A DNA stretch of 64,000 nucleotides from Bog-473 sp963726135. Lineage in GTDB: Bacteria; Actinomycetota; Acidimicrobiia; Acidimicrobiales; RAAP-2. The stretch covers positions 186,001 through 250,000 of the forward strand of contig CAVSBE010000001.1 of the NCBI GenBank assembly GCA_963726135.1. The letters are read 5' to 3'. The translations under genes and the position numbers were made by a program. Below, piece after piece: positions 17,354-28,542 of this stretch. A model generated the notes under the pieces. The model saw only the letters and a list, made by a program, of their open reading frames with translations, did not search any database and was not told where the DNA came from. The first letter of the stretch is position 1. Each line of letters starts with the position of its first letter.

Positions 17354-18536
17354 GTGGGGGGACGGCTCCTCGCCGGGATGGGGCCGGTCGTGGCGTCGTT
17401 CGCCACCTTCGGCCTCTTCTGGGGCAGCTGGGCCGTGATGCTCTTCGACATTCAGCACGCCTTCTCGCTCAACGACGCCCAACTGGGGGTGCTGCTCGCG
17501 GTCGCCGTCGCCGTCGCCGGCGCGTCGAGCGCGGTCATGGCGCACCTGGCCGACCGGGTCGGCGCGCGCCGGCTCCTGTGGATCGCGCTGTTCGCCTGGT
17601 CGGTCCTCCTGTGCGTGCTCGCGCTCACCCGGGACCGGTGGTCCTTCGCCGTCGGTGCTGGTCCTGGTGGAGATCGCCGGGGGCTCCATCGACACGGCCA
17701 TGAACGCCGAGGCGTCCCACCGGCTCGTCGACAACCCGTCGGCCTTGGTGCGCTTCCACGCGCTCTTCAACGCGGGCGCGCTCACGGGCGCGGCCGTCGC
17801 CGCGCTCGTCATCCACGCCGGCGTGTCCTGGCGCTGGGTGTGGCCCGCCATCGCAGTGGTGGCCCTGGCCGTCGGCGTGTGGGCCCTCACCACGGATCAG
17901 GGCACCGCCCTCACCGCCGCCGGCGCCGGCGGACCGGCGCGCCCCACGGCGGCCCATCCGATCCGGCGCCTGCGCCGTGACGGGCTCGTGCTGCTCCTGG
18001 CCGTGTTCGCCCTGGCCGAGGTCACCGAGGGGGGCGTGGACACCTGGGGCGTGCTCTACCTGCGCAATCACCTGGCCACGGGCGTCCTGCTCGGGGCCGG
18101 GGCCTATGTGGTCGGGCAGCTGGTCGCGGTCACCACGCGGGGTGCCGGGGGGTCCCTCGTCGGCCGCCTTTCGACCCGGCACGCGCTGATCACCGGCGGT
18201 TGCGTCGCCGGCGCCGGCATCCTGCTCGAGTCGCTCTCGCCCCTCTCGGGCCTGGCCGCGCTCGGGCTCGCACTCGGCGCTGGCGGCGCCTCGCTCTTCT
18301 GGCCACTCGTGATGAGCACCGTGAGCCAGATGGCGAGCCAGGTGGTCAGCGCGGTCGGCGCCTTCACCGCGGCCGGCTACGTGGGCTGGGTGGCAGGGGC
18401 GCCGATCGTCGGCTGGGTCTCGCAGTCGCTCGGGCCGGCCCGAGGGCTCCAGGTCCTCGCCCTGGCCTCTTTCGGTGTCGCCGGGTGCACCCTGCTGATG
18501 AAGGAGCGCACGGTCCGAGAGGATGCCAACGGGTAG
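17354..18536 (+). CDS. Major facilitator superfamily transporter, frameshifted
   Basis: This is an inner-membrane secondary transporter of about 390 residues and 12 helices. The loop HLADRVGARRLLWI between helices 2 and 3 is the MFS motif-A equivalent. The frame changes at about 17648-17655: before it the sequence ends WSFAV, after it VLVLVEIAGGSIDTAMNAEASHRLV continues. FHALFNAGALTGA and DTWGVLYLRNHLATG place it near the sugar/drug MFS group close to YbjJ/FucP-like proteins. Substrate is not evident. GTG 17354 and ATG 17378 are both possible starts. Confidence 0.75.
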
Positions 18537-18551
18537 CCTGGGGCGACCGCC

Positions 18552-20552
18552 ATGATCCTGCAAAGCATCGAAACGCCCGCCGATGTCAAGGGCCTGAGCC
18601 CAGAAGAGCTCGCCGCCTTGTGCGAGGAGATCAGGGCCTTCATCGTCGACACGGTGACGACCACCGGCGGCCATCTCGGCTCGAACCTCGGCGCGGTGGA
18701 GCTCACGCTGGCCCTGCACCGCGTCTTCGACTCGCCCCGCGACGTCATCCTCTGGGACACCGGTCACCAGGCCTACGTGCACAAGCTCCTGACCGGGCGG
18801 CGCTACGGCTTCAAGAACCTGAAGCAGGCCGGCGGGATGTCGGGCTATCCCAACCGGGCCGAGTCCGAGCACGACTGGATCGAGAACAGCCACGCGTCGA
18901 CGGCCCTGTCCTACGCCCACGGGATCGCCAGCGGGTTCTCCCTGCGGAGCATCGACGGCGAGCGCAAGGTGGTCGCCGTCGTCGGCGACGGCGCCCTCAC
19001 CGGCGGCATGGCCTACGAGGCGCTGAACAACCTCGGCCACTCGCGCCGCCGCGTCGTGATCGTGCTCAACGACAACGGGCGCTCCTACGCACCGACGGTG
19101 TCGCAGCTCTCGCAGAGCCTCACCGCACTCCGGCTCAATCCCACCTACACCGCGGCCCGGGAACGCCTCCGCCTGCGCCTGCGCGAGCTGCCGGCGTTCG
19201 GTGGGCTCGCCTACTCGAGCGTCCACTCGTTGACCAGTGCGCTGCGCGAGATGGTGGCGCCGCACACGTTCTTCGAGGCGCTGGGCGTCCGCTACGCCGG
19301 CCCGATCGACGGTCACGACATTGAGCACATGGAGCAGGCGTTCACCCACGCCGCCGAGTGGGACGGCCCCATCGTCGTCCACGTGCTGACACAGAAGGGC
19401 CGTGGCTACGCACCGGCGGAAGAGGACGAGATTCAGCGCCTGCACGACGTCAAGGCGACAAGGCCGATCGCGCTCGAGAACGCCGTGGGCAGCTCGGCAG
19501 GCCTGGCCGTGGGTGGCTCCGCCGGATCCGACAGCGGTGGTATCGAGCCGCCCGGCTCGTCGCCCGTGGCGGCGATCGACGAGTTGCCCCAGCGCGCCGC
19601 CACCTACACCGACGCCTTCGCGCGCGCGCTGCTGGCGGTGGCCGCTGAGGACCCCCGCATCGTGGCCCTCACCGCTGCCATGCCGGGTCCGACGGGGCTG
19701 CTGGCGTTCCAGGCCCGCTTCCCTGACCGCTTCTTCGACGTCGGCATCGCCGAGCAGCACGAGGTGACCTCGGCGGCCGGCATGGCGATGGCCGGCCTGC
19801 GGCCCGTCGTGGCGGTCTATTCGACGTTCTGGTCCCGCGCCTTCGACCAGGCGAACCTCGACGTGGGCCTCCACGGTTGCCCGGTGGTCTTCGTGCTCGA
19901 CCGCGCCGGCATCACCGGTGACGACGGGCCGAGCCACCACGGCATCCTCGACCTGGCCCTGGCGCTTTCCATTCCCGGCATGACGGTCTTCGCGCCGTCG
20001 TCGGCCGAGGAGGTGGAGCCGATGCTCCGGACCGCCCTCGGTCTCCCCGGGCCGTCCACCATCCGCGTGCCCAAGAGCGCGCCGCGCCACGTGGACCCCG
20101 GCGAGGTGGGCCGCGGCCTCCAGGCGCGCCAGCTGCGGGCCGGCGACGGTTCGGTGTGCCTCCTGGGCGTGGGCAAGACGGTCGGGGCCTGCCTGCAGGC
20201 CGCGGACGAACTGGCCGGCGAGGGGATCGACGCCACGGTCTGGGACGTGCGCCTGGTCTCGCCGGCCGACGCGGCCATGCTCGCCGACGCCGCCCGCCAC
20301 CGGCTCGTGGTCACCGCGGAGGACGGCGTCCGCCACGGCGGGGCCGGTGCCTTCCTCATCGACGCGATGGCGGCTCAGGTCGAGTCGGCCGGCCTCCGCG
20401 CTCCCGCGACCCGCGTCCTGGGCGTCCCGCGCCAGTTCCTCGCGCAGGGAAGGGCGGACGACATCCTGGCCAGCCTCGGGCTGGACGGCACCGGCATCGC
20501 GGAGAGCGTCCGCCGGGTCAGGCTCGAGGTCCCGGCCGAGCCGCCCCTCTGA
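18552..20552 (+). CDS. dxs: 1-deoxy-D-xylulose-5-phosphate synthase
   Basis: Dxs condenses pyruvate with glyceraldehyde 3-phosphate in the first step of the MEP isoprenoid pathway. The protein is complete at 666 residues. Seen in order: HLGSNLGAVELTLALHRVFD, DTGHQAYVHKLLTGR, the thiamine-diphosphate site VVGDGALTGGMAYEALNN, GPIDGHD, AEQHEVTSAAGMAMAGLRPVV and VFVLDRAGITGDDGPSHHG. An insert of about 25 Gly/Ser-rich residues (AVGSSAGLAVGGSAG) separates the TPP and pyrimidine domains. It is the last plus-strand gene before a convergent ABC transporter, 4 bp away. Confidence 0.95.
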   Translation: MILQSIETPADVKGLSPEELAALCEEIRAFIVDTVTTTGGHLGSNLGAVELTLALHRVFDSPRDVILWDTGHQAYVHKLLTGRRYGFKNLKQAGGMSGYPNRAESEHDWIENSHASTALSYAHGIASGFSLRSIDGERKVVAVVGDGALTGGMAYEALNNLGHSRRRVVIVLNDNGRSYAPTVSQLSQSLTALRLNPTYTAARERLRLRLRELPAFGGLAYSSVHSLTSALREMVAPHTFFEALGVRYAGPIDGHDIEHMEQAFTHAAEWDGPIVVHVLTQKGRGYAPAEEDEIQRLHDVKATRPIALENAVGSSAGLAVGGSAGSDSGGIEPPGSSPVAAIDELPQRAATYTDAFARALLAVAAEDPRIVALTAAMPGPTGLLAFQARFPDRFFDVGIAEQHEVTSAAGMAMAGLRPVVAVYSTFWSRAFDQANLDVGLHGCPVVFVLDRAGITGDDGPSHHGILDLALALSIPGMTVFAPSSAEEVEPMLRTALGLPGPSTIRVPKSAPRHVDPGEVGRGLQARQLRAGDGSVCLLGVGKTVGACLQAADELAGEGIDATVWDVRLVSPADAAMLADAARHRLVVTAEDGVRHGGAGAFLIDAMAAQVESAGLRAPATRVLGVPRQFLAQGRADDILASLGLDGTGIAESVRRVRLEVPAEPPL

Positions 20553-20556
20553 CCGA

Positions 20557-21921
20557 TCAGCCGGGCGCCCCGCCGGCGGCGTCGGGCGTGCGGCCCCGCC
20601 GGGCCGGACGCGTCCAGAGGTCCCGCAGATGCACCCTCGCTCCGGAGCGGAGCACGGCTCGGCGGTAGATGCCTGCCGCCAGCCGGGCCATGGCGGCGGT
20701 CCCGGCAATGCTGATGAGCACCGACGCCGTGAACTGCCACCAGGTCACCTGTCCCAACCCGACCAGGACGGGCATCTCGAACGGCGCCGTCGGCGGCAGG
20801 TAGGCCAGCACTTTGAAGAAGAGGCTCGGGTTGCCGGTGCTGGCCGTGGTGATGGCGAGCACGTAGCCGAGCAGGATGGGCAGGGTGAGGGGGAGGACCA
20901 GCGTCTGGACCTGGTCCTGGCGCTCGGCCATGGAGCCGGCGGCGGCGTAGACCCAGCAGTAGAAGGCGTACCCGAGCACCAGCCACAACAGCTGGCTCAA
21001 GAGCACCAACGGCGCCGAGCCGTGCAGGAGGTCGGAGCCGACGACGGCGCCGAGCCCGAGCGCCACCGCGACGATCAGCGACGCCTGGCCCATCGCGACC
21101 AGGCCGATACCGAGGACCTTGCCGCCCAAGAGCTGGATGGGCCGCACGGTGGCGAGCAGGACCTCGACGACCCGGCTCGCCTTCTCCTGCATGACGCCCA
21201 TCAGGATCCAGGTGTTGTACTGCGTCAGCATGAGGAAGAGGAGGACGATGCCGATCACGTCGGTGTTCTTCGCCGCTCCGCTGCGGTGGCCCGGCTGCAG
21301 GCTGTGCACAGGCACCGGTCGCGCGTGCGCCACCTGTTCGATCTGCCCGGCCGAGACACCGGCGGACTGGTACGCATGCAGGATCCCCAGCTCCGCCGCC
21401 AGGGTGTGCACGAGCCCGGCGGTCGTCGACGCGTCGCTCCCGGTGATCGCCTGCTCCACGACGATCCGCTCACCGTCGATGACTGCGACGTCGAGCTCGC
21501 CCGAGCGCAGGGCGTTCTCCGCCGCGGCGACATCGGGCTCGCGGCGCTATCCGGACGGCGGTGCCGCTCTGCCTCCCGCTTTCCGTGACGACCTGCGCCA
21601 GGAGCGGGCCCGAGGCACCGACGACCCCGACCCGTTGCGGTGGGGCAGGGGTGCCGCTGTGGATCTTCGGGATCACGATGGCTGCCGCGACGCCGAGCAA
21701 GATGAAGAGCGTCCCCACGCGGAAGATGCGCCCCCGCACCCGCTCGCGGATCTCGCGCTGCGCGACCAAACCGACATCGCCGAGTGAAGCACCTGCGGTC
21801 GCCCACCACCGCCGGCCGAGGGCGCCCCCGGCCACGTCCCCCGCGCTCCGCCGCCGGCGTCCGCGCTGCCACAGGCGCACCGCCAGCATTACGGCCACCA
21901 CGACGAGGATGATCACGACCT

Positions 21922-21925
<4 letters not shown>
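20557..21925 (-). CDS. ABC-2 type exporter permease (NatB-like), frameshifted
   Basis: The protein pairs with the ATPase upstream. Its N-terminal part (VKVVIILVVVAVMLAVRLW, then AQREIRERVRGRIFRVGTLFILLG) gives the first helices. The C-terminal 300 residues in the other frame hold five to six helices (DVIGIVLLFLMLTQYNTWILMGVMQEKASRVVEVLLATV is the ABC-2 signature of NatB/CcmB-like permeases). The frame switch is near 21550. The GTG at 21925 overlaps the ATPase stop by 4 bp. Export of sodium or a drug is known for relatives; the cargo here is unknown. Confidence 0.8.
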
Positions 21926-22815
<890 letters not shown>

Positions 22816-22880
22816 CCGCTCAGGCTATGCGAGGCGCACCCACCTGACCGGGCTCGTCGCACGTCGACGGCGCCCCCGTT

Positions 22881-23627
22881 TCACGACGCCAGATTCGCCC
22901 CGTTCTGCCGCACGAAGTCGTTGACGGCGTAGTACGCCTCGATCGACTCGCCGGCGTCGCCCCAGAACCCTTCCTGGATGTCATGGGCCATCTGGCCCTT
23001 CCCGACGTAGTGGTTGTTCACGTCGGTGATCTCGAGCTCGCCGCGCCCCGACGGGACGAGGTCGCCGATGATGTCGAACACGCCCGCCTCGTAGCAGTAG
23101 ATACCCGTGACGCAGTACTCGGAGGCGGGCTGTTCGGGCTTCTCCTCGATGTGCACCACCCGCCCGTCCTCGCCGAAGACAGGCACGCCGAGGTGGCGCA
23201 GGTGTTCGGGCTCGTCAACCTTCGAGAGGAGGATGCGGGCTCCGACCGGATCGGCGCGGAAGGCGTCGACCATCGGCCGAATCGACCGCTCGACGATGTT
23301 GTCGGCGAGCATGACGAGCACGGGCTCACCCTCGGCGAAGTGCGCCGCCAATCCGAGGGCCTCCGCGATGCCACCCGCCTTCTCCTGGTAGGCGTAGGAG
23401 AGTTGGTCGATGCCGTACTCGTGCCCGTTGCCGAGCAGGCGCAGGAATTCGCCGGCGTGCGTGCCGCCGGTGACGAGCATGATCTCGTCGATCCCACTCG
23501 ACACCACCGCTTCGATGCTCCAGGCGATCATCGGGCGGTCGTAGATGGGCAGCAGGTGCTTGTTCGTGATGCGCGTCAGGGGGTACAGACGCGAACCGGT
23601 GCCCCCGGCGAGGATGACACCTTTCAC
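22881..23627 (-). CDS. Glucose-1-phosphate thymidylyltransferase-like sugar nucleotidyltransferase
   Basis: The 248-residue protein resembles RmlA and joins a sugar 1-phosphate to a nucleotide. The pyrophosphorylase signature is MKGVILAGGTGSRLYPLTRITNKHLLPIYDRPMI (start GTG 23627). MLADNIVE holds the metal-binding Asp, and HIEEKPEQP and GELEITDVNNHYV are family-typical. It is about 40 residues shorter than E. coli RmlA because the C-terminal allosteric helices are reduced, as in many archaeal and actinobacterial enzymes. No other rml gene lies beside it. The sugar cannot be fixed from sequence. Confidence 0.85.
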   Translation of the reverse strand: MKGVILAGGTGSRLYPLTRITNKHLLPIYDRPMIAWSIEAVVSSGIDEIMLVTGGTHAGEFLRLLGNGHEYGIDQLSYAYQEKAGGIAEALGLAAHFAEGEPVLVMLADNIVERSIRPMVDAFRADPVGARILLSKVDEPEHLRHLGVPVFGEDGRVVHIEEKPEQPASEYCVTGIYCYEAGVFDIIGDLVPSGRGELEITDVNNHYVGKGQMAHDIQEGFWGDAGESIEAYYAVNDFVRQNGANLAS

Positions 23628-23668
23628 GACACCGTCCCGGTCGAAGGCAGTTTTCGCATGGAGCGTTT

Positions 23669-24778
23669 CTAGTCGAACGTGAGGACGCCGCGCGCCACGC
23701 GCCCCGCGTGCATCTCGTCGACCACTTCCCCGAACCGGTCCAACGGGCGGGTGAGCGACACCAGCTCGTCGAGCATGAGCAGCCCAGCCTGGTAAAGGTC
23801 CACCATCAGGGGGATGTCGTGGTGCGGTCGGGCTGAGCCGTAGCGGCAGCCGAGCAGGCCCCGGTCCACGTAGGCCAGCGCGTTGACGTCCACCGGCACC
23901 TCGGTGCCCCTGGGCGGGATGCCGATGGCCACCGCGTTGCCGCCCCAATCGAGGCAGTCCAGTGCGCTGCGCAGGACGGCGGGGTGGCCGACGCAATCGA
24001 AGGCCCACGTGACGCCGCCGAGCGGGAACAGGGCACCGGCGGCGGACACTCGGTTGGCGGGCACCAGGGAGCGCACCGCAGCGGCGGCGTCGCCCGCGGT
24101 GGCGTCGACGAAATGCGTGGCGCCGAACTGCCGTCCGAGCCCTTCCTTGGCGGCCACCGTGTCGACAGCCACGATCCTGGTGGCCCCGGCGATGCGCAGG
24201 CCCTGGATCACGTTGAGCCCGACGCCGCCCACGCCGAAGACCGCTGCGGTGTCACCCGGGCGCACCTTGGCCCGGTTCAGCACGGTGCCGACGCCCGTGA
24301 GCACGCCGCACCCGATGAGACAGGCGGACGACAGCGGGATTTCGTCGGGGATGCGCACCGCCTGGACCTCGCTGACGATCGTCACCTCGGAGAAGACCGA
24401 GGCGGCGGCGAAGTTGGAGGCAGGCTCGCCCTTGAAGGTGAACGGCGTGGTGATGTTCCCCAGCGAGCTCTTGCACCACGTCGGGTGCCCGGTGCTGCAG
24501 GCGCGGCAGGCACCACAGCTGGCCAGGGTGGCGATCACCACGTGGTCGCCCGGCTTCACCGAACGCACCGCGTCACCGACGGCCTCGACGACGCCGGCAC
24601 CCTCGTGTCCGAGGACGGCCGGCGCCGGGAAGGGGATCGTCCCGTCGATGACCGACAGGTCGGAGTGGCAGACGCCGGCTGCCTCCATACGCACCTGCAC
24701 CTCGTTGGGCCCGGGACCCCGTACCTCCAGCGCATCGGTGACCTCGACCCCCTCTCCCGTGTAGACGATGCCTCGCAC
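23669..24778 (-). CDS. Zinc-dependent medium-chain alcohol dehydrogenase
   Basis: The 369-residue MDR enzyme oxidises an alcohol or aldehyde with NAD(P). The catalytic zinc ligands are in GVCHSDLSVIDG and GHEGAGVVE, and the structural zinc site is CGACRACSTGHPTWC. The Rossmann motif is VFGVGGVGLNVIQG. It resembles the class III/mycothiol- and NDMA-dependent group common in mycobacteria. It lies 20 bp downstream of the fadD3-like gene on the same strand, so it probably belongs to the same operon; its step in steroid breakdown is not clear. Confidence 0.88.
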   Translation of the reverse strand: MRGIVYTGEGVEVTDALEVRGPGPNEVQVRMEAAGVCHSDLSVIDGTIPFPAPAVLGHEGAGVVEAVGDAVRSVKPGDHVVIATLASCGACRACSTGHPTWCKSSLGNITTPFTFKGEPASNFAAASVFSEVTIVSEVQAVRIPDEIPLSSACLIGCGVLTGVGTVLNRAKVRPGDTAAVFGVGGVGLNVIQGLRIAGATRIVAVDTVAAKEGLGRQFGATHFVDATAGDAAAAVRSLVPANRVSAAGALFPLGGVTWAFDCVGHPAVLRSALDCLDWGGNAVAIGIPPRGTEVPVDVNALAYVDRGLLGCRYGSARPHHDIPLMVDLYQAGLLMLDELVSLTRPLDRFGEVVDEMHAGRVARGVLTFD

Positions 24779-24798
24779 TTACTTGCTCCTCTCGTTGG

Positions 24799-26430
24799 TC
24801 ACGACTCGTTGGTGATGACGCGGTCCTCGTCCTCGGCATGGCGCCGGCGCAATTCACGCTTGAGCACCTTCCCGCTCGCGTTCAGCGGGAGGGCGTCGAC
24901 CACCACGACGCCGCGAGGGACTTTGTAGTTGGCCATGGCGGCCCGTGACCAGCTGAGGATGGCGCGCCCGAGGTCCTCGGGGTCGACGCCACCGCCGGCT
25001 CCGGGGGCCGGGACGACGTAGGCGCAGCCCACCTCCCCCATGCGCTCGTCGGGAACGCCGACGACCGCCACCTGGGCGACGGCGTCGTGGCCACGCAGGA
25101 TGGCCTCGATCTCGGCCGGGTAGGCATTGAATCCGCCCACGACGAACATGTCCTTGACCCGGTCCGTGATGGTCACGTTGCCCGCGGCGTCGATGACCCC
25201 GACGTCGCCGGTGTGCAGCCAGCCGTCCGTGTCGATCGCCTCGGCCGTCGCCTCCTCGTTCCCCCAGTAACCCGACATCACGGTGTAGCCCCGCACGACA
25301 ATTTCGCCCGGCTCGCCCGTTGGGACTTCCGTGCCCTCCGCCACGGCGCGCACTTCGAGGCCCGGGATGGCCCGGCCCGACGTCGCCGCGATGATCTCGG
25401 GTGGGTCGCTGCGCCGGCACATCGTCACCGTCCCGCAGGACTCCGTCAGGCCGTAGGCGGTCAGGACCGTGCCGAACCCGAGCTCGTCACGCATCGCCTG
25501 CACGAGCTCGACGGGCACCACCGCGGCGCCGGTCACGCCCAGACGGAGCGACGACAGGTCGTACCCGGCGCGACGCGGATCGGCGAGGAGCGTCTGGTAC
25601 AGCGTGGGCGGGCCCGGCAGCACGGTGATGCGCTGGGCGGCGATGCGCTCCATCACGGCATTGGCGTCGAACACCGGCTCGGGCACCACGGTGGCGCCGG
25701 CCATCAGGCAGGCCAGGATGCCCGCCTTGTACCCGAAGGTGTGGAAGAAGGGGTTCACCACGAGGTAGCGGTCGCCCGCGGCCAGGCCGACGATGGACGA
25801 CCACGTCCCGAACGTGCGCAACGTCTGGGCGTGCGTCGACATGGCCCCCTTGGGGTGGCCGGTAGTGCCGGAGGTGAAGATGATGTCGGAGGCGTCGCCC
25901 GGTTGGACCCGGGCGGCCCTGGCCGCGGACACGGAGGGCTCGACGCCGGCGCCCGCCGCGAGGTACTCGGGCAGCCCGACGGTCGGCACCGCGGCAGGAC
26001 CGCCGGTGGCCTTCCCATCCTCGTCGCGCAACAAGACGATGCGCCCCAGCCTGCCGGTCTCCTCGCCCGCCAACATCGCCGGATAGTCGGCGCCCAGGAA
26101 GCCGCGCACCGTGAGAAGGGTCGTCGCGCCGGCGTTGCGCACGATGTAGGCCGCCTCGCCGCCCTTGAAGCGCGTGTTCAACGGCACGAGCACGGCGCCG
26201 GCCCGCAGGAGGCCCAGCGCGGCGAGCATCCACTCGGCGCAGTTGGGTGCCCACACGGCCACCCGGTCCCCCGCGCCGACACCGTTCGCGATGAAGCCGC
26301 GGGCGTAACGGTCCACCTCCTGCGCCAGCTGCGCGTAGGACAGGCAGAGCTCGCCGTCGACCAACGCCTCGGCCGCTCCGTGCCGCACCGCGGCGTCCTC
26401 CACCAGCCGGGGCACGGTTCCCCAGATCAC
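24799..26430 (-). CDS. fadD3: Acyl-CoA synthetase, FadD3-like (HIP-CoA ligase)
   Basis: The 543-residue adenylate-forming ligase has FTSGTTGHPKGAMSTH (P-loop), LTAYGLTESCGTVTM, the DGWLHTGDVG block and the C-terminal catalytic Lys in NASGKVLKRELR. From recalled sequences, NPFFHTFGYKAGILACL, VLPGPPTLYQ and LSSLRLGVTGAAVVPVELVQAM align closely with Mycobacterium tuberculosis FadD3, which activates the steroid C/D-ring fragment HIP with CoA. The flanking ipdF- and fadE30-like genes strengthen that reading. The GTG at 26430 is chosen because sequence further upstream belongs to the SDR gene in another frame. No alignment was run. Confidence 0.82.
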   Translation of the reverse strand: MIWGTVPRLVEDAAVRHGAAEALVDGELCLSYAQLAQEVDRYARGFIANGVGAGDRVAVWAPNCAEWMLAALGLLRAGAVLVPLNTRFKGGEAAYIVRNAGATTLLTVRGFLGADYPAMLAGEETGRLGRIVLLRDEDGKATGGPAAVPTVGLPEYLAAGAGVEPSVSAARAARVQPGDASDIIFTSGTTGHPKGAMSTHAQTLRTFGTWSSIVGLAAGDRYLVVNPFFHTFGYKAGILACLMAGATVVPEPVFDANAVMERIAAQRITVLPGPPTLYQTLLADPRRAGYDLSSLRLGVTGAAVVPVELVQAMRDELGFGTVLTAYGLTESCGTVTMCRRSDPPEIIAATSGRAIPGLEVRAVAEGTEVPTGEPGEIVVRGYTVMSGYWGNEEATAEAIDTDGWLHTGDVGVIDAAGNVTITDRVKDMFVVGGFNAYPAEIEAILRGHDAVAQVAVVGVPDERMGEVGCAYVVPAPGAGGGVDPEDLGRAILSWSRAAMANYKVPRGVVVVDALPLNASGKVLKRELRRRHAEDEDRVITNES

Positions 26431-26483
26431 ATCGGCCCGTGGGTCCTCCTGCTCCGGTGGCGTCCCACCGACACCGGCGGCTC

Positions 26484-27305
26484 TCACGGGTGCTGGCTGC
26501 TCACGGCGACGACCTCTCCGGACATGTAGGACGAGTAGTCGCTGGCCAGGAAGACGATGACGTTCGCCACCTCCCACGTCTCGGCACCGCGTCCGAAGAG
26601 CTCGCGACGGCGCAGCACGGCCAGATCCTCGTCCGGGATGGCTCGGTTCAAGAACGGGTGCTCGGCCAGGCTGGGTGCCACTGCATTCACCCGTACCCCA
26701 AAAGGCGCCGCCTCGGCGGCCGCGCAGCGCGTCAGCGCCATCACCCCCGCCTTGGCCGCGGCGTAGTGCGCCTGGCCCGGCTGGGCTCGCCACCCGAGCA
26801 CCGAGGCGTTGTTGACGACGACGCCTCGGTGCTGCGGCAGCATCCGGGTCAGGGCGGCTCGCGTGCAGCGGAACGTGCCCGTCAACGTGATGTCGAGCAC
26901 ACTCGACCACTGCTCGTCGGTCATGTCCACCAGGGGCACCGTGCCGCCGAGGCCGGCATTGTGCACCGCCACGTCGATACGGCCGAACCGCGCGGTCGCA
27001 CCGTCGTAGAGGGAACCCACCTGCGTCTCGTTGCGCACGTCGCAGGCCAACGCATGCACCCGCTCCGCACCCTCGGCGCCGGCCTCGGCCACCAACTGCT
27101 CGGCCGTCTCGGCCAGGCGCCGTTCGTGCGCATCGGAGACCACGACCGCCGCACCCTCCTGTAGGCAGCGCCGGGCCGTGGCGGAGCCGATGCCCGTCCC
27201 GGCGGCCGCTGTCACGACGATCACCTTCCCCGCCAAGAGCCCGTGGCCGTCCGGGGGCGGCGGCGGGGGCGGCGGGTCGAACGGCGCGTCCAAGCTGGCG
27301 TTCAC
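26484..27305 (-). CDS. ipdF: Short-chain dehydrogenase, IpdF-like (5-hydroxy-HIP-CoA dehydrogenase)
   Basis: The 273-residue SDR has the cofactor motif TAAAGTGIGSATARR, NNASVLGWRAQ with the catalytic Ser region, and the YAAAK catalytic Tyr-Lys. The C-terminus FLASDYSSYMSGEVVAVSSQHP and the phrase NNASVLGWRAQPGQAHYAAAKAGVMALTRC closely recall mycobacterial Rv3559c/IpdF, the dehydrogenase acting after HIP-CoA formation. The N-terminus carries an unusual run of eight prolines before the Rossmann fold, so the true start may be further in. Its ATG overlaps the fadE30 stop by 4 bp. Confidence 0.82.
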   Translation of the reverse strand: MNASLDAPFDPPPPPPPPDGHGLLAGKVIVVTAAAGTGIGSATARRCLQEGAAVVVSDAHERRLAETAEQLVAEAGAEGAERVHALACDVRNETQVGSLYDGATARFGRIDVAVHNAGLGGTVPLVDMTDEQWSSVLDITLTGTFRCTRAALTRMLPQHRGVVVNNASVLGWRAQPGQAHYAAAKAGVMALTRCAAAEAAPFGVRVNAVAPSLAEHPFLNRAIPDEDLAVLRRRELFGRGAETWEVANVIVFLASDYSSYMSGEVVAVSSQHP

Positions 27306-28507
27306 GCCACCCCTTTCGGCTCCGGTGGGAGTCCGAGTACCCGCTCACCGATGATGTTGCGCTGAATCTGGTTCGAGCCGCCGTAGATGGTCTCCGAGCG
27401 AGCGAAGAGGAAGGAGCGCTGGAGGTCCCCCAGCCCGTAGCCGCCGTTCTCGGGCAGCGGCTCACCGTCGAGCACGGTTGCCGCCGGGCCCAGCACGCCC
27501 ATGGCCAGCTCGCCGAGCCGCCGGTGCCACGTGCCCCAGAACAGCTTGGCGATGGAGGCCTCCGGCGGCGCCACCGGCCCGTCCACGCCCGAAAGGCTGC
27601 GCAGCGTGTTGTAGCCCATGATCGTCAGCTCGATGTGGGCCTGGGCCAATCGCTGGCGCAGCACCGGGTCGCGCGACTTCCCGTTGGCCGCGGCGAGCGC
27701 CACGATCCGGTCGAGCTCGCGACGGAACCCGAGCTGGTGGCCGAGCAGCGCCACGCCCCGCTCGAAGGCCAGGGTGGCGAGTGCGACACGCCACCCGTCA
27801 CCGACGCCGCCCACCACGTTCTCGGCCGGCGTGCGGGCACCGTCGAAGAACACCTCGTTGAACTCGCAGGTCCGTGTCAGCTGGGTGATCGGGCGCACCT
27901 CCACCCCGGGCTGGTCCATTGGCACCAACAGGTACGACAGCCCGCGGTGCCTCACCGCGGCGGGGTCGGTCCGGCAGACGACGAAGCACCAGTCCGCCTG
28001 ATGAGCAAGTGAGGTCCACACCTTCTGCCCCGTGACCACCCACTCGTCGCCGTCGCGCTCGGCCCGGGTCTTGACGTTGGCCAGGTCGCTTCCCGCGTCG
28101 GGCTCCGAGTAGCCCTGGCACCACAGCTCGGCTCCCGCCCGGATGGGCGGCAGGAATTGCGCCTTCTGCTCGGGCGTGCCGTAGTGAATGAGGGTCGGCC
28201 CGAGCAAACCCTCGCCCATGACGTTGACCCGCCCCGGCGCCCCCGCCCGCACGTACTCCTCGTTGAAGATGACCTGCTCGGTCATGGAGGCCCCTCGCCC
28301 GCCGTACTCGACCGGCCAGCCCAGACAGGTCCAGCCACCCTCAGCCAGGAGCTTCTCCCAGCGCCGGCGGACCTCGAAGCCGAAGGTCTCGTCGCCCGAG
28401 CCGCCTCGCCCGCCCAGCTCGGCGAACTCACCGACAAGATGTTCTCGCAGGAAGCAGCGGACCTCGCGGCGGAACGCCACGTCCTCGGGGCGGTCTCGCA
28501 GATCCAT
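27302..28507 (-). CDS. fadE30: Acyl-CoA dehydrogenase, FadE30-like
   Basis: The 401-residue flavoenzyme has the acyl-CoA dehydrogenase order: an N-terminal helical domain (LREHLVGEFAELGGRGG), GWPVEYGGRG, the flavin-binding WCQGYSEPDAGSDLANVKTRAERDGDEWVVTGQKVWTSLAHQADWCF, and C-terminal RSETIYGGSNQIQRNIIGERVLGLP. These blocks match recalled M. tuberculosis FadE30, which dehydrogenates HIP-CoA-derived thioesters. It is the promoter-proximal gene of the minus-strand cluster and is divergent from the amidohydrolase at 28637. Substrate assignment rests on recalled similarity and gene order. Confidence 0.85.
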   Translation of the reverse strand: MDLRDRPEDVAFRREVRCFLREHLVGEFAELGGRGGSGDETFGFEVRRRWEKLLAEGGWTCLGWPVEYGGRGASMTEQVIFNEEYVRAGAPGRVNVMGEGLLGPTLIHYGTPEQKAQFLPPIRAGAELWCQGYSEPDAGSDLANVKTRAERDGDEWVVTGQKVWTSLAHQADWCFVVCRTDPAAVRHRGLSYLLVPMDQPGVEVRPITQLTRTCEFNEVFFDGARTPAENVVGGVGDGWRVALATLAFERGVALLGHQLGFRRELDRIVALAAANGKSRDPVLRQRLAQAHIELTIMGYNTLRSLSGVDGPVAPPEASIAKLFWGTWHRRLGELAMGVLGPAATVLDGEPLPENGGYGLGDLQRSFLFARSETIYGGSNQIQRNIIGERVLGLPPEPKGVA

Positions 28508-28542
28508 CGCCCGAGGAGCGTAGCCAAGCACACGCACCCGAT